Positions 24,171-31,974 of a stretch of DNA of 64,000 nucleotides are shown here, piece by piece. Position numbers and translations under genes: made by a program. The number at the start of each line of letters is the position of its first letter. Within the stretch, counting starts at the first letter, position 1. The stretch covers positions 186,001 to 250,000 of the forward strand of contig CAVSRD010000012.1 in the NCBI GenBank assembly GCA_963730315.1, read 5' to 3'. The notes below the pieces were generated by a model that saw nothing but the letters and a program-made list of their open reading frames with translations, made no database searches and was not told where the DNA came from. Source of the stretch: VRUE01 sp963730315 (GTDB taxonomy: Bacteria; Actinomycetota; Thermoleophilia; Solirubrobacterales; 70-9).

Positions 24171-24983
24171 TCAGCTCTCGACCGGGGTGTCCGGCAGGCT
24201 CCCCCACTCGGACCATGAGCCGTAGTAGACGGCGACCCTCCGGTATCCCAGTTGCTCCTTCAGCGCGAACGCGACCAGGCTAGCCCGGTTCCCGATGGTG
24301 CAGTAGGTGACCACCCTCTGGCCGGGCCCCAAACCCAGGTCCTCACAGGCCCGCAGCAGTTCCTCGCCGTCCGCCAAAGAGCAGTCCTCGCGCCGTGCCA
24401 AGTCGACGGGAACGTGAACGGCGCCCGGGATGTGGCCCGGGCGCCCGGCCCCCTCGGTGGCACCAGAGGGCCAAAACCGCTCGCCGTTGAACTCCTCCTT
24501 CGAGCGCACGTCCAAAATCACCGTCCCCCGATCCCCGATCATCTCCTGCACCTCCTGCCGCCAGACCATCAGCTCAGGCTTCTCGCCCAGGCGCTCATAG
24601 GAGGACGATTCCGGCTCCGGGGCCTCGGTGCTCCAGGAGTAGCCGGCGCTTTCCCACCTCTCGCGCGGGCCGTCCATCAACCGGATCCGCTCGTGGCCAT
24701 GGCGGTCCATCAGCCAGAAGCCGAGATACGGGGCATAGCCGTAGAAGACGACGGTGCTCTCAGGCGTTATCCCCGATCTCGACAGAACCGCGTCGAACTC
24801 ATCCGGATCGATCGGCGTGTAGTCGGGATGGCGCAGATCCCGGTAGGCGTCCCAGAGGACCGCGCCAGGGATGTGTCCCTCGTCGTAGGCGCCGGCGCTC
24901 ACATCCACCTCCACCACCCGCACCGCCGGATCGTCGAGGTGTCCGGCAATCCAGTTCGGATCGACCTGTACGCCCGGCTTCAT
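24171..24983 (-). CDS. Sulfurtransferase with two rhodanese domains
   Basis: This 270-residue protein has two rhodanese domains. The first (about 5-125) is inactive-type: GHIPGAVLWDAYRDL and VVFYGYAPYLGFW lack the catalytic Cys. The second (about 145-265) has LDVRSKEEFNGE, GHIPGAVHVPV and the active loop VTYCTIGNRASL with catalytic Cys, like thiosulfate or 3-mercaptopyruvate sulfurtransferases. I chose ATG at 24983 because the conserved domain begins about 15 residues later. Confidence 0.87.
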   Translation of the reverse strand: MKPGVQVDPNWIAGHLDDPAVRVVEVDVSAGAYDEGHIPGAVLWDAYRDLRHPDYTPIDPDEFDAVLSRSGITPESTVVFYGYAPYLGFWLMDRHGHERIRLMDGPRERWESAGYSWSTEAPEPESSSYERLGEKPELMVWRQEVQEMIGDRGTVILDVRSKEEFNGERFWPSGATEGAGRPGHIPGAVHVPVDLARREDCSLADGEELLRACEDLGLGPGQRVVTYCTIGNRASLVAFALKEQLGYRRVAVYYGSWSEWGSLPDTPVES

Positions 24984-25182
24984 CGGTTTCAATATCTCAC
25001 ACCGAGCCGCTCCCACTCTGCGCGAAAATCGGTGCCCTCGAAGTCGGATGCAAAGCTCGCGGCAGATCTGCCGCGAGCGCTCAAGCGCCTCTAGCGTCGC
25101 TCTCCAGCTGATCGCCCGGTCCGCCATGCCGATGCTCTCGCGAATCAATCCGGAACGCCTGAGTAGACTTGGGCCTCTCCGC

Positions 25183-25413
25183 CTACAGCCGCAGGATCCG
25201 GCGGAGCGTGGCGGCCTGCGCGTGGGTCAGTCGTTTCGCCTCGCCCCACAGCCGCGGCGCGAGGCTGCGGGCCGGGTCGTGGGCACGTTCGGCCTGCAGG
25301 TCGCGGATGCCTCGCCGTACTGCGGCTTGCACCGCGTCGCGCAGCGCATTCGCGGCGCTCGTATCCTCCCAGGAGGAACCGAACGGGCGATTGCGAATGG
25401 GCACCGGCGTCAT
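25183..25413 (-). CDS. Small hypothetical protein
   Basis: A 76-residue frame from ATG to the stop at 25183. It reads MTPVPIRNRPFGSSWEDTSA and then a helical, Arg-rich stretch with LRDAVQAAVRRGIRDLQAE and LTHAQAATLRRILRL. The second half looks like a real helical protein. I do not recognise the family, and high-GC DNA often keeps false frames open. A longer version from 25473 is possible. Confidence 0.35.
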   Translation of the reverse strand: MTPVPIRNRPFGSSWEDTSAANALRDAVQAAVRRGIRDLQAERAHDPARSLAPRLWGEAKRLTHAQAATLRRILRL

Positions 25414-25550
25414 CTCGGCTCGTGCCAGTCTAGCCGTGCGGTTGCGAATCAGGGGCCCGATTCGCCTCGCCACGACGCCCGTCGCATCCGCGGGATCGTC
25501 CGCTCTGGAGTACGCTTTTGGCCACCACCCAGAGTCCGGGCGGATTGACC

Positions 25551-26069
25551 ATGGAAGAGCGAGAGCAGGCGCAGACGGGTTCGGACCAGGGGGCAGGGAA
25601 TCAGCCCCCGGACGGCGGGCTCCGCGACCGAGCAGGCGTGAGCGTCATCTGGAAGGGGCCTTTCTACTCGGGCGGGCAAATCGACGCCACCCTGGAGCTT
25701 CACGGCGAGCGCCTGAGTGTCGCGGTCGAGCCGCAGGAGCTCGGCCCCTTCAAGCGCGGGGCCGTGAAGCGTCTTTTCGGCGAAGCTGCCCCCGATGAGC
25801 TCAAGGCCGGTCGCCCGGTTGAGCTCGAATTCGAAGTTGCCGAAGCGAAGATCTCGTTTCCGCGCAAGTCGGGGATCCTGTTCGAGCTGCCACGCAAGCC
25901 GAAGTTTGGGGCGAGCTTCTTTCAGTGGTCCGATCAGGCCGAGTCCGGCTTACCGACCGCTGCCACAATAGAGGCGGGCAAGGCCGTCTTCGGCAAGGGT
26001 GGTCGCAGGGCCCGTGAGACGCGCGAGTTGTGGCGCGAGGCGCTCGAACGCGCCGGCGCCCGCGGTTAG
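25551..26069 (+). CDS. Hypothetical protein
   Basis: This 172-residue protein has no signal peptide. Residues 1-30 are hydrophilic and disordered. The middle carries a beta-rich segment (VSVIWKGPFYSGGQIDATLEL, then LSVAVEPQELGPFKRGAVKR) and a later helical C-terminus. I do not recognise the family. The ATG at 25551 is preceded by only weak ribosome-site sequence; a TTG at 25518 is the alternative. It is flanked by unrelated genes on the opposite strand. Confidence 0.6.
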   Translation: MEEREQAQTGSDQGAGNQPPDGGLRDRAGVSVIWKGPFYSGGQIDATLELHGERLSVAVEPQELGPFKRGAVKRLFGEAAPDELKAGRPVELEFEVAEAKISFPRKSGILFELPRKPKFGASFFQWSDQAESGLPTAATIEAGKAVFGKGGRRARETRELWREALERAGARG

Positions 26070-26164
26070 GTGATCAATCACCCGCCGCCGAGGCGTACGA
26101 GAACGCGAAAGCCCTCCCCGCGCGCGGTCGACCACATCACCAGTCCTGAGGCTCGCTCGACCGC

Positions 26165-27229
26165 CTAGAGCGAGATCACGTGGGCCGCATCGGGGCTGAC
26201 GCCGCCGTCGAGCACCTCCAAGTAGGCGTCCCGAAGCGCCTCGAAGCCCTCCCCGCGGAGGACGTTCAGCCACTCCCCGGTCCACTCGCAAAACGGCTGC
26301 CAGGCGCCGGCGACGCGGGCCTCGAGCTCGGCACGACCCCAGTCCTCGCTGCGCTTGGCGACCCGGTCGGGCGCGAAGAAGAGGCTGGGCTCTGGGCCCG
26401 GCAGCTCCCCGCCGCCGCCGAACTGCCGCCAGTGCGTCAGCCCCACCGTCACGCTCTTCGCCAGCCGCTCGCCGTAGTGGGCGTGCACCGCGGCCCGGAT
26501 CTCGGCATCGCCGGCGAAGTCGACGAAGCTCGCCGGCCCGGCCTCGAGCGAGTCGATCGCGTCGTAGGCGACGACCCGATCGTAGATCCCGAGCCCCCCG
26601 ACGAAGCCGGTGCGCCCCGGCGATGTGAGTCCGACCAGCTCGACGCCTGCGCGTCGGTGCAGCAGGAAGGCCGCGGCGATCGCCGTCTTGCTCGATGCGC
26701 TCGAGATCACGATCGGCCCGCCCCCGGTCAGACCCTCCTCGGCGAGCTGGTCGTCGATCAGAAAGGAGGTGAAGAAGAGCGGGCGCAGCAGCATCTGCAC
26801 CTCCTCCGTGTCGGCGCGATAGAAGGGGTCAGCGCCGGTGGCGAGGTAGCGGTGATAGGCGGCAGGCAGCGAGGCGCGGTGCGGCGAGCCATCGACGAAC
26901 GCCGCCTCCCCGACCGCGACCGGCGTGACGAGGAGCTGTGAGGACGGCGGCAGGTACCCGTAGAGGCGGAGCCCCGGCTCGACACCCTCGGCCTCGCTGG
27001 CCTCGACCTCGGCGAAACCCCACATCGGAATGCGGCCCCAGCCCTCCTCCGCGGGGAAGAAGTCCCAGTAGGACATCGCCTCCCCCATGACGGCGTAGGT
27101 GATGTTGTTCGCGGTCAGCCCGAAGCTGTCGACGCGCAGCAGCGCCTGCCCGGGCCGGGGCGCCGGCAACGAGGACTCGGCGATGCGGCACTCGTGCAGG
27201 TCGTGGCGCCTGACGAGGAAGTCAGTCAC
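26165..27229 (-). CDS. DUF2855 family protein (MDR-like)
   Basis: This 354-residue protein has the DUF2855 features: LLRVDSFGLTANNITYAVMGE, then MSYWDFFPAEEGWGRIPMWG, RLYGYLPPSSQLLV and, in a Rossmann-like half, IVISSASSKTAIAAAFLL. It resembles a degenerate medium-chain reductase without the usual cofactor glycine motif. Its substrate is unknown. It is followed, in the same orientation, by an F420-type reductase-like gene that begins upstream at 27690 with a 17-base gap, so the two are likely co-transcribed. Confidence 0.8.
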   Translation of the reverse strand: MTDFLVRRHDLHECRIAESSLPAPRPGQALLRVDSFGLTANNITYAVMGEAMSYWDFFPAEEGWGRIPMWGFAEVEASEAEGVEPGLRLYGYLPPSSQLLVTPVAVGEAAFVDGSPHRASLPAAYHRYLATGADPFYRADTEEVQMLLRPLFFTSFLIDDQLAEEGLTGGGPIVISSASSKTAIAAAFLLHRRAGVELVGLTSPGRTGFVGGLGIYDRVVAYDAIDSLEAGPASFVDFAGDAEIRAAVHAHYGERLAKSVTVGLTHWRQFGGGGELPGPEPSLFFAPDRVAKRSEDWGRAELEARVAGAWQPFCEWTGEWLNVLRGEGFEALRDAYLEVLDGGVSPDAAHVISL

Positions 27230-27246
27230 TCGGGCGCCCGCCCTCC

Positions 27247-27690
27247 TCAGGCCGCCGCCGCTGCGGAGGGGCCAGGCTTGATGACGACCACCGGGATCGG
27301 CCGCTTCGTCTTCTGCTGGTAGGCGGTGTAGCGACCGGAGTTGTTCTCGTTGACGATCTTCCAGAGGCGCTGGTAGTCGGGGTCCGATGCCTCGACAACG
27401 CGGCAGGTTGCCTTCTGCCGCTCGCGGCCGATCTGGATCCCGACCGCCGGGTTCGCCTTCAGGTTGAACAGCCAGCCCGGATCCTCATCCGCCCCGCCCT
27501 TCGAGGCGACGACAAGGTAGTCGTCGCCGTCGCGGGCATAGACCAAGCCGTTCGTCCGCGTCTCGCCGGTGCGGCGCCCCTTCGTCCGCAGCAGCAGCGT
27601 CGGCACCCCGATCATCCGGTGCCCGATCCGCCCGTCGGTCGCCTTGTAGAGCTCCTCGTGAACGCGGAGGACGTAGCTCAGGAGACTCAT
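27247..27690 (-). CDS. Deazaflavin (F420)-dependent nitroreductase-like protein
   Basis: This 147-residue protein matches the DDN/FDOR-A family: LLLRTKGRRTGETRTNGLVY, then YLVVASKGGADEDPGWLFNL and NPAVGIQIGRE. The split barrel binds cofactor F420, and enzymes of this class reduce quinones, nitro compounds or aflatoxin-like substrates. Its presence supports an F420-making actinobacterial host. The start at 27690 is ATG. Confidence 0.88.
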   Translation of the reverse strand: MSLLSYVLRVHEELYKATDGRIGHRMIGVPTLLLRTKGRRTGETRTNGLVYARDGDDYLVVASKGGADEDPGWLFNLKANPAVGIQIGRERQKATCRVVEASDPDYQRLWKIVNENNSGRYTAYQQKTKRPIPVVVIKPGPSAAAAA

Positions 27691-27867
27691 CGCGAGATCA
27701 GCCTACCGGGACGCGCGGGAAAATCCAGGCAGCGACCCCCGGAAAGCGCCCTCGAGGGCCGAGCGCTCCCGCGCAACTTGCAGCTCTGCGGGCAGCTTCT
27801 ATCCTGTAGGGGCAAGGGCGCCATGACCGGACTCCAAAGGGCAGGCTGAAAAAGGAGAGATACGGAA

Positions 27868-28665
27868 ATGCGTAAAAAATTGCTCGTGGCGCTCGCACTG
27901 AGCGCGGTGTTCGCCCTAGGGGTCACGGCGGTCGCGACCGCGAAGTTCGACACCTTTCGGACGGGCAACCTGATCATGAAAGTTGACGCCGGGGTGAAGC
28001 CGAAGGCGCTCCCGAAGAACAAGCGGGCGCCGATCACGCTGTTCATCAAGGCCCAGTCCTCGACCTCAGACGGCACCCACCCGCCGGCGTTCAGGGAAAC
28101 CACGATCGACTTCGACAAGAACGGCACGATCAACAGCAAGGGCCTGCCGACCTGCAAGGGCGGACAGCTCGAGTCGCGGGACACCAAGGCGGCGAAGAAG
28201 GCCTGCGGCAGCGCGACCGTCGGCTCGGGCAAGTCGAAGATCGAGATCGCCTTCCCCGAACAGCGGCCGATCACCGTCAATTCCCCGATAACCGTCTTCA
28301 ACGGCGGCACCAAGGGCGGCAAGACGACGTTGTTCATCCACACGTTCATCACCGTGCCGGTGCCGGCCGCGGTCGTCACCACGGTGACCGTCAAGAAGAT
28401 CCACAAGGGCCGCTTCGGCCTACGCGCGGTCGCCAAGATTCCGGTGATCGCCGGCGGCAGCGGCTCGGTGATCGGATTCGAAATCAGCTTCGTTAGGAAG
28501 TACACCTACAAGGGTAAGAAGATGAGCTACTTCTCGGCCAAGTGCCCCGACGGCCGCTTCAACGCCGACGTGAAAAGCGCCATCTTCATCAACGAAGCCG
28601 GCGGCCCGCGCACCAAGAAGACGCTCAAAGGCACGTTGGCCCGTTCCTGCACGCCGAAGGGCTAG
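27868..28665 (+). CDS. Secreted protein of unknown function
   Basis: This 265-residue protein has a Sec signal peptide (MRKKLLVALALSAVFALGVTAVATA) and a lysine-rich beta-type mature part. The mature region contains two Cys pairs (GLPTCKGGQLE with KKACGSATVG, and SAKCPDGRF with ARSCTPKG). I recall related proteins as numerous in Solirubrobacterales-type genomes but without known function. The ribosome site AAAAAGGAGAG lies close before the ATG. A terminator-containing 86-bp repeat follows 25 bases after the stop. Confidence 0.7.
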   Translation: MRKKLLVALALSAVFALGVTAVATAKFDTFRTGNLIMKVDAGVKPKALPKNKRAPITLFIKAQSSTSDGTHPPAFRETTIDFDKNGTINSKGLPTCKGGQLESRDTKAAKKACGSATVGSGKSKIEIAFPEQRPITVNSPITVFNGGTKGGKTTLFIHTFITVPVPAAVVTTVTVKKIHKGRFGLRAVAKIPVIAGGSGSVIGFEISFVRKYTYKGKKMSYFSAKCPDGRFNADVKSAIFINEAGGPRTKKTLKGTLARSCTPKG

Positions 28666-28690
28666 CTACACGACACGGTGGGAGGAGCAA

Positions 28691-28776
28691 CCCCAGAAGC
28701 GCCTCGCCCTCCCAGGGCGGGGCGTCTTCTGTTGGGAAGGGCTCCAGCAAGCCAAATTCAGGGGGTCTCGGAACCG
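28691..28776 (+). repeat. 86-bp direct repeat, copy 1 (contains terminator hairpin)
   Basis: This 86-base element is about 95% identical (four differences) to 30454-30539 and in the same orientation. Its first part folds as a hairpin (AGAAGCGCCTCGCC with GGGCGGGGCGTCTTCT), which can terminate the secreted-protein transcript. It abuts the 3' end of the photoreceptor gene, so the two copies bracket the photoreceptor-fasciclin module. Confidence 0.9.
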
Positions 28777-28806
28777 CCCCTTCTCAGCCCGGCGGCCGAT
28801 CGGACC

Positions 28807-29736
28807 TCAGGGCCCCGAGCCAGTGCTTCGTTCTCGACCATCATCGCTTCGATCTCCCCGCTGGTGGCGCCTGCCACCTGGCGCTTCTGTCGCGACGCCT
28901 GCCGCGGCTTCGACCGGATCGTCCGGTAGCAGCTCCGCTCCGACCGCCGCCGCGAGGTCGTCCCGCGCGCCGGCACCCCCGAGAAGCAGGCGCGTACTCC
29001 GCGCGAGCCGCGTCAAGGGTTCGCGAAGCGAGTTCAGCCCCTCGGGCGTCAGAGCGATCAGGACCACCAGAGCCGGGGAAAGCTGCTCGCTTACCGCAGC
29101 GAGCGTATCGACCGGCGTGTCGGCACCAAGGTACGTGATTCGCCAGCCGTGCTGGCGGAGCAAGAGCCCGAACACGATCAGCCCGAGCTCGTGCCGCTCA
29201 CCCGGCGTGCATGCGAGCAGCGCGCGGGGTCCAATGCCGCGGTCCCAGCCCCGCGCAAGCCCCAGAAGGCGGGCTCGGAGCACGATGCTGGCGAAGTGCT
29301 CCTGGGCTACGGACACCTCCCCTCGCTGCCAGCGCTCCCCGAGCTCGCGCAGGTAGGGAAGGATCACCTTCCGGGCGGCGGCCTCGAAGTTGAGCGTCGC
29401 GATCAGCCGGTCGAGTATCGCCTGGGTCCCAGCCTCGTCGAAGCGATCGAGCGCCCCGCGCAGCTCGGCGGACAAGCCGGGAAGCCAAGGGCTCTCGATG
29501 TCCGGCTGCTCGCGTCCCTTGAGAACGAGCCGCGCTGCCTCTGCGGCCGACACGCCGGCCTCGAGGTGCCGCACCATCGCCTGCACGCGGTCCTCGTCGA
29601 TCGACGAGAAGAGGCGATAGCCCCCGTCGGAACGCTCCGGTTCGAGCAGCCCGTAGCGACGCTCCCAGGCACGCAGGACGTCGGGGGTCACGTGCGTTCT
29701 GCGGGCAAGCTCACCGATGCGCAGTCGACGGTCCAT
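28807..29736 (-). CDS. carH-like: CarH/LitR-type B12-dependent MerR photoreceptor/repressor
   Basis: This 309-residue regulator has three parts. Residues 5-70 are a MerR winged helix-turn-helix (RIGELARRTHVTPDVLRAWE, wing GGYRLFS). Residues 85-165 are a helical B12-cap domain containing W136-x9-E146-H147 (ERWQRGEVSVAQEH), the W-x9-EH motif that distinguishes light-sensing CarH-type proteins. From 170 a cobalamin-binding Rossmann domain follows with E180-x-H182-x2-G185 (ExHxxG) and YLGADTPVDTLAAV. In known CarH, adenosylcobalamin drives tetramer formation and DNA binding in the dark, and light breaks the Co-C bond and releases the repressor. The ATG at 29736 is the natural start. It is divergent from the fasciclin gene and probably represses both itself and that gene. 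Confidence 0.85.
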   Translation of the reverse strand: MDRRLRIGELARRTHVTPDVLRAWERRYGLLEPERSDGGYRLFSSIDEDRVQAMVRHLEAGVSAAEAARLVLKGREQPDIESPWLPGLSAELRGALDRFDEAGTQAILDRLIATLNFEAAARKVILPYLRELGERWQRGEVSVAQEHFASIVLRARLLGLARGWDRGIGPRALLACTPGERHELGLIVFGLLLRQHGWRITYLGADTPVDTLAAVSEQLSPALVVLIALTPEGLNSLREPLTRLARSTRLLLGGAGARDDLAAAVGAELLPDDPVEAAAGVATEAPGGRRHQRGDRSDDGRERSTGSGP

Positions 29737-29757
29737 GCGCACCACTATACGGAACCC

Positions 29758-29786
29758 TGGACAAGGAATCAACAAACTCTTGACAG
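29758..29786 (+). promoter_or_regulatory. CarH-type operator: three 11-bp direct repeats overlapping the -35
   Basis: The half-sites TGGACAA (29758), TCAACAA (29769) and TTGACAG (29780) follow the pattern TnnACAr with exact 11-bp spacing. The third overlaps the -35 box of the fasciclin promoter. This matches, from memory, the architecture of Thermus CarH operators, where tandem 11-bp repeats are contacted by DNA-binding domains of the tetramer. Confidence 0.7.
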
Positions 29787-29808
29787 ACCCGGCCCCGTCC
29801 GCTACGTT
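29780..29808 (+). promoter_or_regulatory. Fasciclin gene promoter
   Basis: TTGACA at 29780-29785 and TACGTT at 29803-29808 are 17 bases apart, a near-ideal primary-sigma promoter. The -35 is inside the left operator array and the -10 touches the right array, so bound repressor would block polymerase. Confidence 0.65.
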
Positions 29809-29835
29809 GTCCAGAACTTGTTCATAGTTTGTCTA
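29807..29835 (-). promoter_or_regulatory. Second, inverted operator array (three 11-bp repeats)
   Basis: TTGTCCA (29807), TTGTTCA (29818) and TTGTCTA (29829) are the complement of the TnnACAA half-site, again at exact 11-bp spacing, and point the opposite way to the left array. They start at the -10 box of the fasciclin promoter. Confidence 0.65.
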
Positions 29836-29854
29836 ACTGGAAGGGTGAATCTCA

Positions 29855-30391
29855 ATGAATTCGATCAAGCCGCTCAAGTCCCGCCTCGCGATCGCACTTG
29901 CGCTCGCGGCACTTGCCGCCTCCGTGGTGGCTGGCGCGGCCGTGGCTGGAAGCCGTAGCGGGCCCGAGCCTCGGGGCCAGGGCAAGAACATCGTCGAGAC
30001 GGCGGTCGCTGCCGGCAGCTTCAAGACGCTGGTCTCGCTCGTCAAGCAGGCGGGTCTCGCCGACACGCTGGCGACCGGTGGAAGGTTCACCGTCTTCGCG
30101 CCGACCGATGCCGCGTTTGCGAAGGTCCCGAAGAAGACGCTCGCCGCGCTCGGCGCAAACCCCGCCAAGCTCAGGGCGGTGCTCCTCTACCACGTCGCCA
30201 GGGGCGAGCTTCCGGCTCGGAAGGTGGTCAAGCGCAACTCGATCAAAACGCTCAATGGCGCGTCCCTGAGGGTCAAGGTGAGGGGCAAGTCAGTGAAGAT
30301 CGACAAGGCGAAGGTCCTGAAAGCGGACGTGGACGCCTCCAACGGCGTGATCCACGTCATCAACCGGGTCCTGATCCCGCCCGCGCGCTGA
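29855..30391 (+). CDS. Secreted fasciclin-domain protein
   Basis: This 178-residue protein has a Sec signal peptide (residues 1-32, ending AAVAGS). One FAS1 domain covers residues 45-176: NIVETAVAAGSFKTLVSLVKQ (H1 region), then GRFTVFAPTDAAFAKVP and VLLYHVARGELPARKV, ending NGVIHVINRVLIPP (H2). FAS1 proteins mediate adhesion or bind small ligands outside the cell. The ribosome site GGAAGGG is upstream of the ATG. The promoter overlaps a CarH-type operator, so expression is predicted to be light-induced. A terminator follows at 30420-30438. Confidence 0.88.
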   Translation: MNSIKPLKSRLAIALALAALAASVVAGAAVAGSRSGPEPRGQGKNIVETAVAAGSFKTLVSLVKQAGLADTLATGGRFTVFAPTDAAFAKVPKKTLAALGANPAKLRAVLLYHVARGELPARKVVKRNSIKTLNGASLRVKVRGKSVKIDKAKVLKADVDASNGVIHVINRVLIPPAR

Positions 30392-30419
30392 GAGTTACCC
30401 CTGCGCCGTTAGCGGGACT

Positions 30420-30438
30420 GGCTGACGCAGCGTCAGCC
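30420..30438 (+). terminator. Terminator after the fasciclin gene
   Basis: An 8-bp stem GGCTGACG/CGTCAGCC with loop CAG, 28 bases after the stop and followed by AAATAATT, which provides a weak A/T-rich tract. Confidence 0.7.
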
Positions 30439-30453
30439 AAATAATTGCCTGTG

Positions 30454-30539
30454 CCCCAGAAGCGCCTCGCCTTCCCAGGGCGGGGCGTCTTCTGTTGGGA
30501 AGGGCTCTAGCAAGCCAAATTTAGCGGGTCTCGGAACCG
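30454..30539 (+). repeat. 86-bp direct repeat, copy 2 (contains terminator hairpin)
   Basis: This is the second copy of the 28691-28776 element, with only four differences over 86 bases. It includes the same hairpin AGAAGCGCCTCGCC/GGGCGGGGCGTCTTCT. The homology stops sharply at both ends, so it is a discrete unit and not general similarity between gene ends. Confidence 0.9.
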
Positions 30540-30586
30540 AGATGCCCGCTGATCGGGCGCCGCCTCTCCCGAAGCTCGGCGCGATT

Positions 30587-31321
30587 CTATGAGCCGCGCA
30601 GGTGGGTATCGAAGAAGGCAACGATCCGCAGCCGCGCGTCGCGCGCCGAGGCCTCGTGGTAGCCGCCGCTGACGCTGCGGTTGAGGCAGCGGAAGATGAG
30701 CGGCACCGCGTCGTCATCGTGGTCATTGAGGAAAGCGTGGCCGGCGTCGGGGTAGACCTTGACGTCGTGGGCGACGCCGTTGCGCTCGAGCGCCCGCTCC
30801 AGCCGCGGCCCCTCGTCTTTGAGGCTGCGGTCGTGCGCGCCGTAGCTGGCGACGACAGGACAGGCGCCCGCCAGGAGCCGCTCGGCGTCCTTCGGGACAC
30901 CGCCGTAGTTGACGCTGGAGGCGGCGTAGCCGTGACCGGGCGCCAGCATCAATGCGAAACCGCCGCCGAGGCAGAACCCGATCACGCCGACGGTGCCAGT
31001 GCAGTCCTCGCGGTCGGCGAGCCACGCGCGCACCGCCGCCAGGTCGTCGAAGGCCCGGCCCTTCCCCCGCACCGCGGCCCGCATCGTCGCCAACAGGCAG
31101 CGGGCAGGGCCCCCGTAGTGGAAGAGATCCGGGGCCACGGCAAGGAAGCCATCGCGGGCAAGCCAGCCGGCCTGGCGCCTCAGGTCGTTGCTCATCCCCA
31201 GCGCGTCGTGCACCACGACCAGGCCGGGCCAGGGACCGTCGCCCTCCGGCTGGGCCAGGTAGCCCGGGATGCCGGTGTCGCCGAGGACGCCAATGTCCGT
31301 CCCGGCCTTGTAGGTGGCCAT
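30587..31321 (-). CDS. Dienelactone hydrolase family protein
   Basis: This 244-residue hydrolase begins at ATG 31321. It has the DLH pattern: the LVVVHDALGMSNDLRR loop, YLAQPEG near the start, the nucleophile elbow IGFCLGGGFAL with Cys as nucleophile, the acid region SYGAHDRSLKDEG and the catalytic His in YPDAGHAFLND. Such enzymes open cyclic esters from chlorocatechol-type pathways, but many members are general esterases. It is the last conserved-type gene before the accessory block. Confidence 0.86.
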   Translation of the reverse strand: MATYKAGTDIGVLGDTGIPGYLAQPEGDGPWPGLVVVHDALGMSNDLRRQAGWLARDGFLAVAPDLFHYGGPARCLLATMRAAVRGKGRAFDDLAAVRAWLADREDCTGTVGVIGFCLGGGFALMLAPGHGYAASSVNYGGVPKDAERLLAGACPVVASYGAHDRSLKDEGPRLERALERNGVAHDVKVYPDAGHAFLNDHDDDAVPLIFRCLNRSVSGGYHEASARDARLRIVAFFDTHLRGS

Positions 31322-31640
31322 TGCCGCCACTCTAGACGGCGCCAACGGCGCGACGTCAAGGAGTCGATCCTGATGGCGGACGAGAGGACCTCTTCAAGTT
31401 GGCAAACAACTTCGCCATCCGCCACAACAACCGCGAGCAGCGGGGTGACTACGACCGAAACCCAGGCTCTCGACTGCGCGAGGCGGCGGAAGTTCGGCTA
31501 GTGAGTTGGACTCGGTACCAAGACCGGTACCACGCTGCTGGCAGGTGGCTTGTGGCTGATCGCTCATGGTGTGCTTCCAACCTAGACGTGTCCGCGACGG
31601 AAAGGGCGACAAATACCAAGCCGGCCGGTTCTCGGGAAGC

Positions 31641-31666
31641 CCAGGTCCTCGGGCCCGAGGACCTGG
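31641..31666. repeat. 26-bp perfect palindrome in a 650-bp non-coding gap
   Basis: CCAGGTCCTCGGG followed by its exact complement forms a 26-base perfect palindrome without a loop. It lies in 31322-31974, where I see no credible gene on either strand; the other open frames lack protein character. It may mark a recombination junction, act as an operator or, as RNA, fold into a long hairpin. This gap is the left edge of the accessory block. Confidence 0.5.
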
Positions 31667-31974
31667 ACGGTGCTTGCGGATTGCGATCCTGAGGCGAACC
31701 CGCGGAGATCCGACCAGCCGGAGTTGTCGAGGCCGACCGTTGAACAGACCGTGTGGGCGGACCCCGGTAGGATCCGACGGCAGATAGGGGAGTTCACCGC
31801 CGTCCCGCGGAAGGGTAGGCACATGGACCCCTCGCAAGAAACCGGTTGAAAAACGAATGTCGGGTGCGTTATGTCGGATCTTTGGGGAATCTTGGGCTGC
31901 TTGTCGCCGGAGGACTCGAGCGTGGTTCCTCCTGCCGCTGAAACCCAATTCCCAGTAACGGGACTAGTCGACTG

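Noticed and set aside
29758..29835. Cobalamin riboswitch upstream of the B12-dependent regulator
   Set aside because: The spacer is only about 118 bases, lacks the B12-box consensus, and is explained by operator arrays and a promoter.
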